From Liolophura sinensis (lineage: Eukaryota; Mollusca; Polyplacophora; Chitonida; Chitonidae), in NCBI RefSeq assembly GCF_032854445.1, contig NC_088304.1, forward strand, positions 9,437,704-9,501,703: 64,000 nucleotides of DNA. The letters are read 5' to 3'. The position numbers and the translations under genes are program-made. This document shows, in pieces, positions 1 through 11,279 of the stretch; the first letter of the stretch is position 1; every line of letters starts with the position of its first letter. The notes beneath the pieces are model-generated. The model saw only the letters and a list, made by a program, of their open reading frames with translations. It did not search any database and was not told where the DNA came from.

Positions 1-119
1 TCACCAACACTAATTTTACCCATTGTGATTGAAAATCGTTCGTAGGATTGTTTATGATGTATTTCGTCTCTACGCCCTGTTCACAGAACCACAGCGAATA
101 AGGGAAAGTCAATTGTTCA

Positions 120-970
120 CAACGACACACGCTGTATTCTGTCGACATGGTCGGGATACGTCGGCCACACCAGGATGAGCTCATTATTGGCGTTTATTGA
201 CCAGTTTATCAGAGAAATGGGGTCAAATTGGCCTGATCGATTTGTGTAATTCATTAGCCAAGATTGGGTCCCGTGTGAGCTGACAGTGAATGTAACATTA
301 AACTAAGAGATTCTTCGGGAAAGCTGCTGAAAAAAAAACGCGATCTCAAACATGAGCTCCGAGAGTTAGGCGTGATCCTTAGAGATCAGCGTGAACTTCC
401 GAGATTTGCGTGCTTATCCGCGCTGGTCACGTGGTCTGGGTAGCTAATTGCCCCCTGATTATTCAGAGATTCCAAAAATCGCACTATAAGGGGGTTATTG
501 ACGGTTCTGTAGATATTGTGAAATTTTTAGATATTTTGTGAAAATAAAACCAACCTTAAGTCCATCGTGGAATCTATGCCGGTGAATGTTTTATATAATC
601 CCTGTAACTAGTCAAAACCGGAAATTACTGACAACTGTTGGGATAATGCATACAAAAGAAATTGTTTTAACAATACTGCTCTTATGTTAGAAATCAAGAA
701 CAGCAACATACATTGATACTTTTGGGTTTCTCTGAACCTTGGTCATTTTCGTTGATTATTCTAACATCTCATCATTTGACGATATTTTAAAAAGTTCATA
801 CAGGTTGCATTACTTCTTTGTTGTCTGGTGTTTCTTCAGAAACACATTAAAAATATGCTCCAGTTAAAAATTGGTGGCCCAAAACGACAGGACTGTATTT
901 TACAATCCAATCAGCCGCCAGCTCTGATGCATTGATCCCATGACGGAATCCCCACAGGTGTGAGTTTTAT
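120..970 (+). repeat. Plus-strand copy of the dispersed exon cassette (5' region and exon M1)
   Basis: Diverged copy of a sequence that recurs at 4570-5520 (plus) and at 35.4-36.5, 36.9-37.4, 41.1-42.3 and 52.9-54.8 kb (minus). The 5' part (120-480) shares the 'cacaccaggatgagc...tttattgac' and 'aagagattctt' blocks with the reverse complements of those copies. The second part (about 780-957) aligns with exon M1 and ends at a splice-donor-like CCCACAG|GTGTGAG (GT at 958-959) followed by TTTTATATAATCCC, the same intron start as in the minus copies. A second donor-like copy sits near 577-600. Stops interrupt the reading frame, so this is read as a decayed copy. No function can be assigned. Confidence 0.55.
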
Positions 971-1061
971 ATAATCCCTAGAAGAGATCCAACTTGAAGC
1001 TTATTAACAGATTTTAGAACTATACCCGGAATGTAAGAATGTACAAGAAAAAACACGGATC

Positions 1062-1300
1062 GTTTCGGTGGGCTAATGATTAGAGCATCCACCGGGAGGT
1101 CTGGTATCAAACCCGGTTCGGTTCATATCATACACTTTACAACTTGTGGTTGTTGCTTCGTCGTTTGGTGCTCAGCACTGAGGGCTTACAGCAAGGAAAC
1201 TGGGCTGTTTGGTCCGATGCCAGTATAATGTGACTAAATACGATCCAGGGTCTCCCGACTTCGAGCTGGACGCTTTAAACATTAGGCCAGCGAAGGGGTC
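1062..1300 (+). mobile_element. SINE-B fragment(s), tRNA-derived head, apparent inverted composite
   Basis: A tRNA-like head ('gggctaatgattagagcatcc', then a B-box-like 'ggtatcaaaccc') is followed by a body containing 'gctcagcactgagggcttacagcaaggaaac' in two adjoining pieces, matching the body of the better copy at 59642-59989. From about 1245 the sequence becomes the reverse complement of a second SINE-B head ('tctcccgacttcgagc', 'attaggccagcg'), so the two pieces face each other. The 3' tail is missing. Because the tRNA-like part is fused to a SINE body it is not a tRNA gene. Confidence 0.6.
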
Positions 1301-2277
1301 TTTTCAAATACGAGATAAGTGAAGAACAGGGTGGTAATTTTTTATTTCTACTCCCACTAGAGTCTAGGCTATCCGCAGGTTGCAAACAGGCACGTGTAGT
1401 GGGGGTAAATGTCATTGTCACAGTCTGCTTGAGTGACCTCCATAAAAGTGGCCAACAAGTTAAGATCAAATATTTCTGTTGTCATCAAATATTTCTGTTG
1501 TCATCGTTTTCACGCCGTCTATTCCCAGTAAAACAAGGCTCAGATGAGTCGAACAACGTTTATTTTGAGAAATCAGAACTAAATGAAAAAACTGGCTGTT
1601 AGCTGTCTAGGTTATCCGTCATGCACTTTGTACATTATCCATTGCTATTTGGCATTTAATAACACGTAGAAATCTAAATGATGGAGCGAGTGGTATTATA
1701 TCCAATTCTTCTTTGCTTACAATATCCACATCATTGGGAACTTGTTTACAAGTTCTGAAAGGATTGAAAGAACAATAGATAAATACTAATGACCTTCTGT
1801 AAACGTCTTTAACACCGTAAATAATCCCCTTGCTTTCTCTCCATTCTACAACGTCCAGATGTCTGTATCGTTGTAGGCAAACGTTCTCTGAATGTATAGT
1901 CAATCGTCACCCAACAGTGACAGGTTTGAAATAAAGGTAAGCAGAGCAAACACTTCTACATGACCTGATGTCCAAGTCCTGGTCAATTTAGGCAGCTTTA
2001 AAAGAAACTTTGCGTTTAACAATCTAACTAAAAAAGCATATGAGTTCTTTGAATCCAGCTTTTTGTGCAAGATAGTCGTGTGTAATGTGTAATGTGTCAG
2101 TTCTCAGTGGTATTAGAAGCTGAATGTTCTCAGTTACATTTACGTCATGGAGACTATTAACTTTCTCCAATCTTAATGTGCAACTTAAAGTAGCAACTAC
2201 GGGGACAAACGTAATTTACATTTCGTCTAGTCACAAAATTTAATCATTTTTGAGTTAATTTAGATCGGTGGGAGTAG
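1301..2277. other. No gene or recognisable element
   Basis: Short open frames only, none with a recognisable protein pattern. The sequence is AT-rich. I see nothing that supports a gene or a named repeat here. Confidence 0.5.
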
Positions 2278-2383
2278 GTCAGTTTCCTTACCACCTTAGC
2301 CTTCGCCCACGTTGGATAATGTTAAAGGAAGCAGACGTACAGGAGACCATTGGTAATGTGAGAAACAACAAGGCACCGGTGAG
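2278..2383 (+). pseudogene. Exon M4, decayed copy with splice signals
   Basis: Preceded by an acceptor-like 'gatcggtgggagtag' and ended by donor 'GAG|GTAAATATTTTC'. Aligns with the cleaner exon at 7977-8076, whose flanks are the same (acceptor ...GGGCGTAG|GTCAG, donor GAC|GTAAATATTTTG). In the shared phase it reads around '..DNVKGSRRTGDHW..', matching the pattern VK-x(4)-TG-x(2)-W of the 7977 copy, but it has in-frame stops. Interpreted as a broken exon of an unknown gene family. Confidence 0.4.
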
Positions 2384-2659
2384 GTAAATATTTTCGTTGC
2401 AGTTCTTTAAGGATGTTTGGAGTGTTAATCAACAGAAGATTCCAAACCCGTCGATTCCGAGACGAATATGACAGTTTTTGTCTTCAGCTGGAATCAGTTT
2501 TTCTCGCTAAGCGTTCAATATGTAATATACTAACAAGACTTAGCAGATTTTCTCTTGTTTTCCCTTCCCAAAAATGTCTAATCACATTTACATCCTTTCG
2601 CTTGGGAAGGGAGGGGAGGGCATGTTTGATGAATCAGAAAAGGACGACGTATGTATATA

Positions 2660-3240
2660 TATGACCGCTGATTATACAAGGTTACACATACAGGCAACCG
2701 CCGAGATTTGATCATTATGGCACTGGAGGCCAACCATTATGAAAGTAAACATTTCATCATCGGTCAACCGAAAGCAAACATAGTAAATTACCGGTTATTA
2801 CAAACTTATACATGTATATCACATACGTTCTACGGGTAAAATTTATCCTAATAACAAACGTTTAAAGAAGAAAAAGTCCTAAAGAGAATGTATAGTAAAC
2901 GATTTGTATCATACTAGGGTTAGTTCTTTCACTGGTTTCCGAATATAATTCGATATTCTGTGTCGCATGACCGCCATTGAGAATATTAATCCACCCACGT
3001 GAAGTCTCGATTCTTCACACGTGATCCATACGGTTTCAAAGATAAGTGTCAGTCACATGCCTATTGGGTGATAAACACTCTTCACTCAGTCGTCTCTACA
3101 GCAGTCGATTAGTAATTCAGTAATGCTGGTTGAAATAGGTCAGCTTGTTTATGCCTTCACCATCTGTGCCACGTGTGAGAGACTTAAAGAGAGCAGACAA
3201 CACCGTTGTTCATAAGTAACGCGAGACGTGACAAGGTTAA
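2660..3240 (+). repeat. Duplicated block, inverted partner at about 56080-56560
   Basis: Collinear in reverse complement with 56080-56560: 'catgaccgccattgagaatattaatcc' in two shared runs, 'cacacgtgatccata', and the M4 exon at the right edge all recur in the same order and spacing. Similarity covers exon-like and intervening DNA, so this is a segmental duplication or long repeat rather than conserved exons alone. Part of 2700-2755 also aligns with the exon-like piece at 56462-56590, including its donor-like 'ATGAAAGTAAACATTTC'. Confidence 0.55.
3139..3235 (+). pseudogene. Exon M4, second plus-strand copy
   Basis: After an acceptor-like '..tgaaatag|GTCAG' this copy reads in one frame 'PSPSVPRVRDLKRADN', closely matching the minus-strand copy near 56100 ('PSVPRIRDLKRAD') and, more loosely, 7977-8076 ('EDVKRADDTG'). 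It then meets stop codons and ends near 'GACAAG|GTTAAAATG'. Conservation at the protein level with base changes between copies suggests ancestry in a coding exon. The product is unknown. Confidence 0.45.
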
Positions 3241-3490
3241 AATGATATTTCTATCGTTCTGCTGCGGTGCCAAATGATTTCGTTAAAATTTTATTCAGAT
3301 TTTACAGTTTTCCTAATAAAGACTCACGTCAAAAATATCGATCTCCCCATGTGTATTTCATTGTGCAGCCAGACTATGTAGAGATTCCTTATGAGATAAA
3401 TACCACTGTTTTGACATCATATTGGCATCAAATTTTGTCGTTTACTGACAAGAAAAACAACGCAGCGACAAAGGCAATCGTGTCTAAGTG

Positions 3491-3956
3491 ATACTATAAC
3501 ACAATCAGCATCCTGGAACAATCAGCATCGGGACAAAACCTACAAACGCCAGCTGACACTTTCTTTCTTCTAACAATAAACCAACACAAGAATCTCTTCT
3601 TGTCCATCAACAGTCAATACTGTCAGAAAAAAATGACACAAATCGTGTTTATTGAAAGTAAACAATATGTCAGTTTTAGCATTGTTCCCTATTGGCTGTT
3701 TGGCTAATTGGGTACGAACATAATGGCACATTAGGCTGGTCGTGGGCTTTCACCGGGCTTTGCTCGGTTCCCTTTCACCATAACGCTGGCCGCTGTCACA
3801 TAAGTGTCACATTTAGCAACAAATGACGTCACAAGAAGAATAAGCCACACCTAACGTCATTCATGGTAAAAGTATCATATATGTCTAATCAAGCTGGTTT
3901 TAAAGGAAAGGTAAAGTCAACCCGAATAAATGAAACTGTAATCGGTGATCATTTAA
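3491..3956. other. No gene recognised; weak SINE-tail-like piece
   Basis: At 3742-3790 there is a short stretch ('tggtcgtgggctttcaccgggctttgctcggt', then 'accataacgctggccgct') resembling the middle of SINE-A on the plus strand. It is too short and degraded for a separate element. The remainder is unassigned. Confidence 0.35.
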
Positions 3957-3969
3957 TGACGTTAATGAC

Positions 3970-3970
<1 letters not shown>

Positions 3971-4001
<31 letters not shown>

Positions 4002-4239
4002 ATTGGTGTTTTACGCCGTACTCAAGAATATTTCACTTATACGACGGCGGCCAGCATTATGGTGGGTGGAAACCGGGCAGAGCCCGGGGGAAACCCACGA
4101 CCATCCGCAGGTTGCTGGCAAACCTTCCCACGTACGGCCGGAGAGGAAGGCAGCATGAGCTGGTCTTGAACTCACAGCAACCGCATTGGTGAGAGGCTTC
4201 TGGGTCATTACGCTGCGCTAGCGCGCTAACCGACTGAGC
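3971..4239 (-). mobile_element. SINE-A, full-length, with 14-bp target-site duplication
   Basis: Reverse-strand copy of the commonest SINE here. Read on the minus strand it has a tRNA-like head (A-box-like 'agctcagtcggttagcgcgc', B-box-like 'gagttcaagacc'), a body 'cgtacgtgggaaggt', a GC-rich stretch ending in 'ataatgctggccgccgtcgt', the tail 'ttgagtacggcgtaaaacacc', then a poly-A of about 30 (the T run at 3971-4000). Perfect 14-bp duplications TGACGTTAATGACG flank it at 3957-3970 and 4240-4253. This shows target-primed insertion and suggests a fairly young copy. It probably carries its own internal Pol III promoter. Confidence 0.93.
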
Positions 4240-4569
4240 TGACGTTAATGACGCTAAACCATTACAGTCGTTGGTGTAGCGCAATAAAATATGCTTACCA
4301 CATAAAATGTGCTTGATGTCTTACGAACAAATACTTTCTGTTCTGCTCGCTGATGGATGCGTACAAGGACACGTACAAGGACGGGGTGTAAAGTGCCGAG
4401 AAGGTGATTTATTGATTTAATATTTTCAAGCTACGATGTTAGAGACCGTAAAGTGTCAAGTACATGCAGCTGGGTTTATGCATTTTCTGTCAGTTCAACA
4501 TGACAACAGCATGGTAGAGAAAATCAATGGTGAGATTAACCAAGAGACTATGTTCTTTCGATAACAATG

Positions 4570-5520
4570 TATACGCCTCTATTCACGTCACCAATGCTGT
4601 CCTCTGCCATGATGTCTAGGCCACACCAGGGGGAGCGTTTATTGAGCACCAGGCATAAAGAGCTCAGATAACATGGGTCAAGTCAGTCTGACCGATTTGT
4701 GTCATACAGTCACTCAGATTGTGTCCAGGGTGAAATGACTACATGTTCACGTCAGACTGAGAAATTCTTCCGGCGCTACAGTAAAAAAAAACAATCGGTT
4801 AAATTTAACAGAATGTCAGTTGCCTGAGTGATGTTAGGATATACTCTGTTATATAACACAATATTGGGTTATAATCTACATAGTATCCTGTTAATCTAAT
4901 AGAATGGTTATGTTGAATTAATAGAATACGTGTCTTATATGATGATACATGTGGGTTTATCGCAACCTAGCTCAGTTTTCTTTTATGATTCCCATCTTTA
5001 ATAAGTGGCATAATCTAATGACTGAGTAATTTTGTAAACGTTGCCTTTTCACAGCCTCAAGTGTTCACAAAAAGAACATCAAAACTATGCTTCAGTAGAA
5101 ATGATAGCTCGTAACGATCTGCCGCCAGGTTTAATATCTGGTTCCCTTAGCGAAACCGCCACAAGTACATGTTTTATATAAACACCCGAAATGGTCAAAA
5201 GCCCGATCGTACTCAAGTACGATCACAGCAATAGCCAGCTACTGGATAAAGATTGCATAATTCTTATAGGGAGTTTAATTCACAACCTTGATTTATTTCT
5301 TGATCAAAAATGATGTGCGCCTAACATTACCAGAGTTGTGGGAAAAGCAACGAAAGCATATTTAACCAGAAATTCATAGCTATAGCTATGAAAGCGGTGC
5401 TTAACGTGGGTAATGATCGTTAACAACCTCACCCGTTGCCACCCCCAAGCACAAGTCTATGGCGGATTTCGTACAAGTTCACATTTTATATAATCCCGCT
5501 AACTACCCCTAGCCGATACA
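4570..5520 (+). repeat. Plus-strand exon-cassette copy
   Basis: Second plus-orientation copy of the cassette at 120-970. The 5' part ('ggccacaccaggggg', 'gcgtttattga', 'ctgaccgatttgtgtcata', 'gagaaattctt') and two donor-like exon ends ('gccacaagtacatgttttatata' near 5160; 'gtacaagttcacattttatataatcc' near 5475) are recognisable. A stretch near 4846-4960 contains repeat-C-like 'taatagaat' runs. Frames carry stops and the donor sites have lost the GT consensus (AAGTAC, AAGTTC), so this copy is probably dead. Confidence 0.45.
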
Positions 5521-5639
5521 CTACCCTATTAGCACTTCTGTTTCTCGAGAAATTACAAATGCAAATCTCTGTATTTTTTGATGTAAAATCTTTTTTGGCT
5601 ATCAGCGTGGACCATTTGGGTTGAAAGGTGCATGTTTGG

Positions 5640-6910
5640 TATCAGAGTGAGGGAAATTTTCTAAACTTTGGGTGAGTATGAGTTTTAAAAGATGAAAAGT
5701 TTAAAATTCTGGGCATGAGGACATAAGAACACAGATGATGATGAGATTGCAAGTGACGCCCCCGTGGCTCCCAGTTGCTGGGACAGAAAGGTCCAGATTT
5801 GATGGTCAACCAATGTCAAGATTATTATGGCTCCTCTCTTACAGGCTCTCTTACTGACCCATTGAATGTTGGGGACTTAGTTACTGCACCAAACGTTAAT
5901 ATTGTCGCTCATGGAAAATTAATAGGGTTCTGAGGCCAACACATTGGTACTCTAACAATAACTATACAGCTGCTTATTGTTTTTCTATCATCTAGATGGC
6001 CCTGCATAATATATTGCTCTAATTCAAAAATAAAACGCTCTTCACACCATTATTAAAAAGGCGCATTTGTCCGTTGTCTAGACCAAGTGATTGAGGTGGT
6101 CATGTTCAGCAGTCGCCTTTACAATACAGAGAGTAGCTTCAATCAATTCTCCAGCAGCAGAATCTGTGCTGCGCTCAGAACAGTTACTCCAAATAACGGC
6201 ATAAGCGATTGACAACGGATGTCCACGTTCGTGTGACTTGAATCACACATTGAAGCCGTCATACAAAACGGATGAATCATTCGAATTCACCCTTTTTGAA
6301 GATTTTATGAAGAGAAACCATGGCCGCTGTGGGAATGGCTATAGTTTAGAACCTAACCGTGTTGCTATTACCTAACTCGATATATTCATAGGGATTGTCT
6401 GTAGATCAAAGAGAAATTGCCTTCGTAAAGGGTCCTGGAAAAAAATAAACCAGGCTGTTCCCAATACACAACTGCCTTATCTGTCCACTCAAAATTGAAA
6501 ACTTAATATCAAAGTTATAAAGATGACACAGTATTTGCGAGCTTTAGTAAAATTTTAACTTAATAGAATATGTGTTTCAAACACACCTGATGGAGATAGT
6601 GCTACAGTTATATTCATCCCACCAAACCTCGCATTGGAGTACATTTTTCCGCGCAGTGGCGACTCGCGTCCAAAAGTAAATGTAGGCTACCATTGTTCCC
6701 TCTCGCTGAATGAGTATTCCATTACTAGTTTACGTCATCGCAAAGTCCGGAATTAAATGAACAGCCCACACAACTTTAGCCCAAACAGTAGTTTACCCTG
6801 CTCGATTGTGCAAAGATTACATTTTGGAAATCGTCTCGCCTCATTGCAGAAATAACGTGGCCTCTTTTGAAGATTGACTTAGGCATTAATAAATTATTTC
6901 CTATATCATG
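5640..6910. other. No gene recognised
   Basis: No convincing open frame, RNA gene or repeat boundary. The phrase 'aacttaatagaatatgtgttt' near 6557 resembles repeat C (15930-16085, 60200-60345) but is isolated. Confidence 0.45.
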
Positions 6911-7044
6911 CGTCTGCCCAGCAACCTGCAGATGGGCGCGGGTATCCCCGGGCTCTACCCGCTTATCCTCTCACCATATATGTTGGTCTCCGTCGTATTA
7001 GTGAAATATTCTTGAGTACGGCGTAACACAGCAATCAAATAAAA
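6911..7044 (+). mobile_element. SINE-A, 5'-truncated
   Basis: Contains the SINE-A body from 'cagcaacctgcagatggg' to the tail 'gtgaaatattcttgagtacggcg' in continuous order, ending in 'caatcaaataaaa'. The tRNA-like head is absent. Base changes from the 12229 copy are numerous, so it is probably older. Confidence 0.85.
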
Positions 7045-7976
7045 TCATATATCATAAGTTTGGTAACAATTGCCGCCTCAATCCGCACGTAGCGCTCTTT
7101 AAGACGACAGTGTGATAATTTGCTAATGGTCGCACGTAACGGGTGAAATCCGGCTACTTGTCAATTTTCCTCGGTTTTATTCTTACTGGTTATGTCTGAC
7201 AGACAGACAGAGGCCTTTCTACAATGTACAGGCGTATCAATGCCATTGTACACCTAACGGTAATACAGGACATAGCCGAAATTGACGATAGAACTGGAGT
7301 CAATAATTCAAAATGAAATTTATGGTACATACAAATCTTGGGGATAAAATCGCTTAGAAATGATCATCAAAAAGGTATGGACATTCATTTTGTTTCGCTA
7401 GATACACTCATTAAATCAAAAATCATTTCATATGAGAAATTCCCCTGATGACTTAGATGCGACATTCATATCAATATGTCACACAAAAGAGAAATTGTGT
7501 TTTTCCTCATACACCCACGTCTGGACGATGTTTGTTTTGGTATAAAAAGATTAGCAGGCAGCAACCAGACAGAATGATTACATCAGACCGATTGTTTGAA
7601 GTTGTACATGTCATTTAGCGAAACGAAGTAGGCTTCCCAGAACATATAACGGAATTATATACAATTGACAATATTCATGAGTTTTATTATTGTTCACAGC
7701 GTATACATTTCTACATAACCCAATTCCACATTCTTGTATTAAGAATATGTATCAGCATTTATAGATTATCTATTGTTCGGTTTATACAAACTTTACAAAC
7801 AACTTCTCCTTTAACGTTCTAACGTTCTAGGTTTCTATTTCAAACCTGTTAAATATGGTTCTTCAAACAGAATAATACTAATGTATAATACTAATGCTTG
7901 ATATAAACGCTTTCATCAGTTCTCCTTGATGTTATAAAGCAGGCTGTTATGACTTTATTTATGTTTGTGGGCGTAG
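7045..7976. other. No gene recognised
   Basis: AT-rich DNA with short chance open frames. A TATA-like 'ggtataaaaaga' occurs at 7539 but no coding region follows. Nothing else supportable. Confidence 0.45.
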
Positions 7977-8076
7977 GTCAGTTTGTTCACGTCCTCAATT
8001 TGAACTAGGTGCGGAAGATGTGAAAAGAGCAGACGACACAGGTGGTTACTGGCAGCGTGTGTACCAACGGGATGAC
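7977..8076 (+). pseudogene. Exon M4, cleanest copy (possible functional exon)
   Basis: This 100-nt segment follows a T-rich acceptor ('ttatttatgtttgtgggcgtag|GTCAG' in two runs) and ends at donor GATGAC|GTAAATATTTTG. In one phase it is fully open for 33 codons, with '..FELGAEDVKRADDTGGYW' followed by '..QRVYQRDD'. Related exons with the same flanks occur at 2278-2383, 3139-3235 and (minus) near 56100. The neighbouring exons of a gene could not be found, so I list it as a gene fragment; it could still be a live exon. I do not recognise the protein family. Confidence 0.4.
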
Positions 8077-8244
8077 GTAAATATTTTGATTGAGCTGAAC
8101 GTTTTGTGTCTTGTGATAAAGATTAAATTTCATACAATTTTAGACAGTCGCCTTAGTATTGACTGACATCGGAAATGTCATTTTCCTGTCTAGCGTGTCA
8201 ATCAACAGAGGATTCCCAACTTTTCTGTTCTGAGGCGAATAGCT

Positions 8245-8308
8245 TTTTGACACTTATACCAAGGCGAAACGGATAGACAGTTACATTTATACCAAAGTGA
8301 TTAGCACC
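8245..8308 (+). repeat. Two outlying units of the 33-bp minisatellite
   Basis: 'gacacttataccaaggcgaaacgga' (in two runs) and 'gacagttacatttataccaaagtga' match the 33-bp unit of the array at 10133-10625 (GACACTTACACTTGTACCAAGGTGA pattern). They lie about 1.8 kb away, on the far side of the Penelope-like remnant. Confidence 0.7.
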
Positions 8309-8674
8309 GAATCTATGCGTCGAACATCTACATGCCAGCCGTCAACAAATATAGAAGTTTCACGCCAATAATCGCAAGGACAATTCGCCAAAACGACGTA
8401 TTACACAAACCACCAAAGAACTAAGAAAGTATATAAAGTACGAAAAAAGGACGGAATCATACAAAGAGAAGCCGTCAAAAGTTTTCAGTAATGTTGGAAA
8501 GACGTAAGGTATGTTCTCGGAGTGAAAATCACAATTCAAATCGTGTACCGTCCTAGAATATCACTTGTCGATAACAAAATATGTATCTTAGTTGCACTTT
8601 GATTGCAACTGTTCATTTACCCAAAGTGGCGATCTAATTCAACATGATGAATATATATACACTCTGACCCTGTC

Positions 8675-10090
8675 TATATTCACTTACGAGAGAATTATAC
8701 TCATTGTAAAGCTTAAGAAACTTTGAGTGATGGAATAACCTTTCCACACCAGTTTTTACAGTAATAACTTGTGATGTTGATTGAACACGTAGGGTCTAAC
8801 AAATGCTACAAGGCGAGATATGTACACGCCGTATGCACGACCCTTCGGTATATTGCTGTCCAAGTAAGGATAATTTACAGTGTCAAAATTGAAACTATCC
8901 TTTTTGTCGTAAATCTGCAAGAGAGGAAACCGTTTTGGTTTGTGTACAAATACAGGTCCAGATGATATGGAGAAAATGTGGTTTCCTTTAAATCCAGCGA
9001 AGGTTTATAAATATCTTTCACAGACTTTGCTGTATAGGGATTGTTTATAGCCAGCAGATCATCAATATACCGTTTAGCGAATGACCTGGCGAGGATTACT
9101 TCTTAATAGTTTCTGCATATGGTCGTATTCATATGACAACAGGTATAGGTCGGCCAAAAGGGTGGCACGATTTGTATCCATGGGAACATCTATACACTGT
9201 TGATATTTTCCGGAATTTCGCATTAATGTTAGGAATGGGAATTTCCAGCAACTCACTGAACATGGAAACATCCCATGAATGGTAACCCGTGAATGTGTTG
9301 GGACTGAAGAACGCTTTGTTTGCCTCTGACGTTAATATAGCGTTAACCAGTTTTATTAAACACCAAAATAATTAGTGATGAAATTCTATCAATTTAATCC
9401 GTGTGAGGAATCGTGGTGTAGGGAGTGGAGAAATCCCAAACAGATATGTCTTTATACGGTATGTGTATCAGGGTGCCTAATTCTTCAGTGAGACCCGTTT
9501 AGAGTTTTCAAGTATAGAGTTGGCGCCTGAATTTTTCTTCCATTGCACAACAGTAATTGTTCCAAAATAACCGTAGTTCTTGTAGTGATTTCGTTATGAG
9601 AGTTGATACAAGTTTAGTTGTAGATCTTTTTGATCCCTCCATAAAGCGAGCTTTGTATGGGTATTTATGAATTTTGGAAATCCAGTAAAGTTGTGATATG
9701 TCGGTGTGACGAAATGGTACGGATATACACTTCCGTTTGAGGAAGGGTTGATGTTTTTTTAAATGGTTCCTCCAGGGTATAGGTCGTTATGAAATACGTT
9801 GATGTTGCGGATCTGGTGATACTAAGCTCCTTCAAAAGAACCTGATAGCAATAATTCTTGCAGATAAATATAATATTATTACGGGCCTTGTCCGCAAGAA
9901 CAATAACGTGTTTTCTCTGAAGGTCATCAAGCACCTTTCGTACAGTAGGATCCTTCAGAACTTGTTTGGCGGTCTCGTGAGTATTAGTATTGGTATGGTG
10001 TATTGCATACACAACCTTTTCCTTAACAAGACAAGTGTCAAGGACTGAGGATTCTACATTGTCCCGTTTAGACCATTCATTTACAAAATG
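8675..10090 (-). pseudogene. Penelope-like retroelement, broken reverse transcriptase
   Basis: Minus-strand reverse transcriptase of the Penelope-like (PLE) type, spread over several frames. In coding order: 'LADKARNNIIFICKNY' with 'LLKEL' (about 9820-9910); 'YWISKIHKYPYKARF' (about 9630-9700); 'SVWDFSTPYTTIPH' holding the first catalytic Asp (about 9405-9450); 'VPMDTNRATLLADLYLLSYE' (about 9110-9190); 'RYIDDLLAINNPY', the catalytic YIDD box (about 9035-9080); 'YLDSNIPKGRAYGVYISRL' (about 8790-8860); and a final 'HHSKFLKLYNEYNSL' (about 8690-8745). Known PLEs carry this order. At least three frameshifts and stops break it. No GIY-YIG endonuclease, the usual C-terminal partner, is visible beyond 8675, so the element is 3'-truncated or belongs to an endonuclease-lacking type. 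Confidence 0.88.
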
Positions 10091-10132
10091 TTCAAGCGCT
10101 CATATTTATCGTTACGGCTCTCTATAATTCGG

Positions 10133-10625
10133 ACACTTACAGTTGCACCAAGGTGATAAAGAATGACGTCTACACTTAAACCAGGTGAAAAGGATTGCCG
10201 ACTTGACTTATACCAAGGTGAAAAGGACTGGCGCCTTCACTTATACCAAGGGAATAAAAATTGACACTTACACTTGTACCAAGGTGATTAGGATTGACAC
10301 TTACACTTATGCCAAGTTGACAAAGATTGACACTAATACTTATAGCAAAGGAATAAAAATTGACACTTACACTTGTACCAAGGTGATAAAGACTGACACT
10401 TACCCAGGTGATAAGAATTGATGCTTACACCTATACCAAGGTAATAAGGATTGACAGTTACACTTAGGCGAAGTGAATGAGGACTGACAGTTACACTTCG
10501 GTGAAGTGGATAACCACTGACAGTTATAGTTAGGTGAAGTGGGTGAGGACGACTGGCCGTTACACTTAGGTGGAGTGCACAAGGAATGACACTTTCACTT
10601 ACACCAAGGATGTAAGGATTAACAC
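10133..10625 (+). repeat. 33-bp minisatellite, about 15 units
   Basis: Tandem units of about 33 bp (GACACTTACACTTGTACC-AAGGTGATAAGGATT type). The left units keep 'taccaagg'; the right units (from about 10450) switch to 'acacttaggcgaagtg' variants. Because 33 is divisible by 3, an open frame at 10185-10421 reads an 11-residue repeat (xKIDTYTCTKV). I regard that as a by-product of the repeat, with no start context or flanking gene. Confidence 0.85.
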
Positions 10626-10769
10626 TTACTCGTATCCCTCAAGCATACACACATACATACACATACCTATACTTAGACTTGTTAGACGGCTGTCTGAATA
10701 ATCTATGGAGGAAGCGAACTAAATCATAAGGAAAGGAACGCACGGTGTCAGGCAATTGTGGGCAGATTA

Positions 10770-10870
10770 AAAAAATTTAATCGAGAATTGTCGATATCGA
10801 TAAAGAATTAATTAATAAAATATTTATCGATATCGAATATTTATTTATTGATATCGGTAATCGATTTACT
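10770..10870. other. AT-rich segment with ATCGAT/TATCGATA palindromes
   Basis: Contains two TATCGATA octamers (10795-10802 and 10825-10832) and further 'gatatcg' and 'aatcgat' pieces within about 100 bp, in a run of T/A. TATCGATA is the DRE core bound by DREF in Drosophila; here no promoter or gene is seen nearby, so function is open. Confidence 0.4.
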
Positions 10871-11279
10871 AAAATGGATAATTCTGGATTACCTGTTAAT
10901 TTTCTCCGACATGGTCAGGTACCGTAGAGTCCTCTTACCGTAGGTCCCTAATCGAACCAGGTGGAATCGAACACACCACCTGCCTGGGGCTGGACACGTA
11001 ATGTTTACACAAACTACACTAAGCTGCTCGAACACCGAGTTTCTCTACTGAAATCAATTTGAAACAGTCGTTTGAAAGACATCAAAGGAAGTGTATTTTA
11101 AAAGAGTACTTTGGACGTTAGGCAAGAGCAGATAAGCAACGACCAGATAAGCTCTCTCTTAAGCCTGTTTACACAGCCACGCATAGAGTTTACTGATGAT
11201 ATGTTTTTTTCCGACTGACTTAGATCAACTAGAAACAGACGCCGTTGTAACTGGAGACTGTAATTGGACTGTAAGTCCT

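Noticed and set aside
10185-10421. Lys/Thr/Tyr-rich 78-codon open frame as a repeat protein
   Set aside because: Explained by the 33-bp minisatellite; no gene context.
10795-10832. DREF-type promoter from two TATCGATA sites
   Set aside because: No gene start nearby and the surrounding DNA is simple AT-rich sequence.
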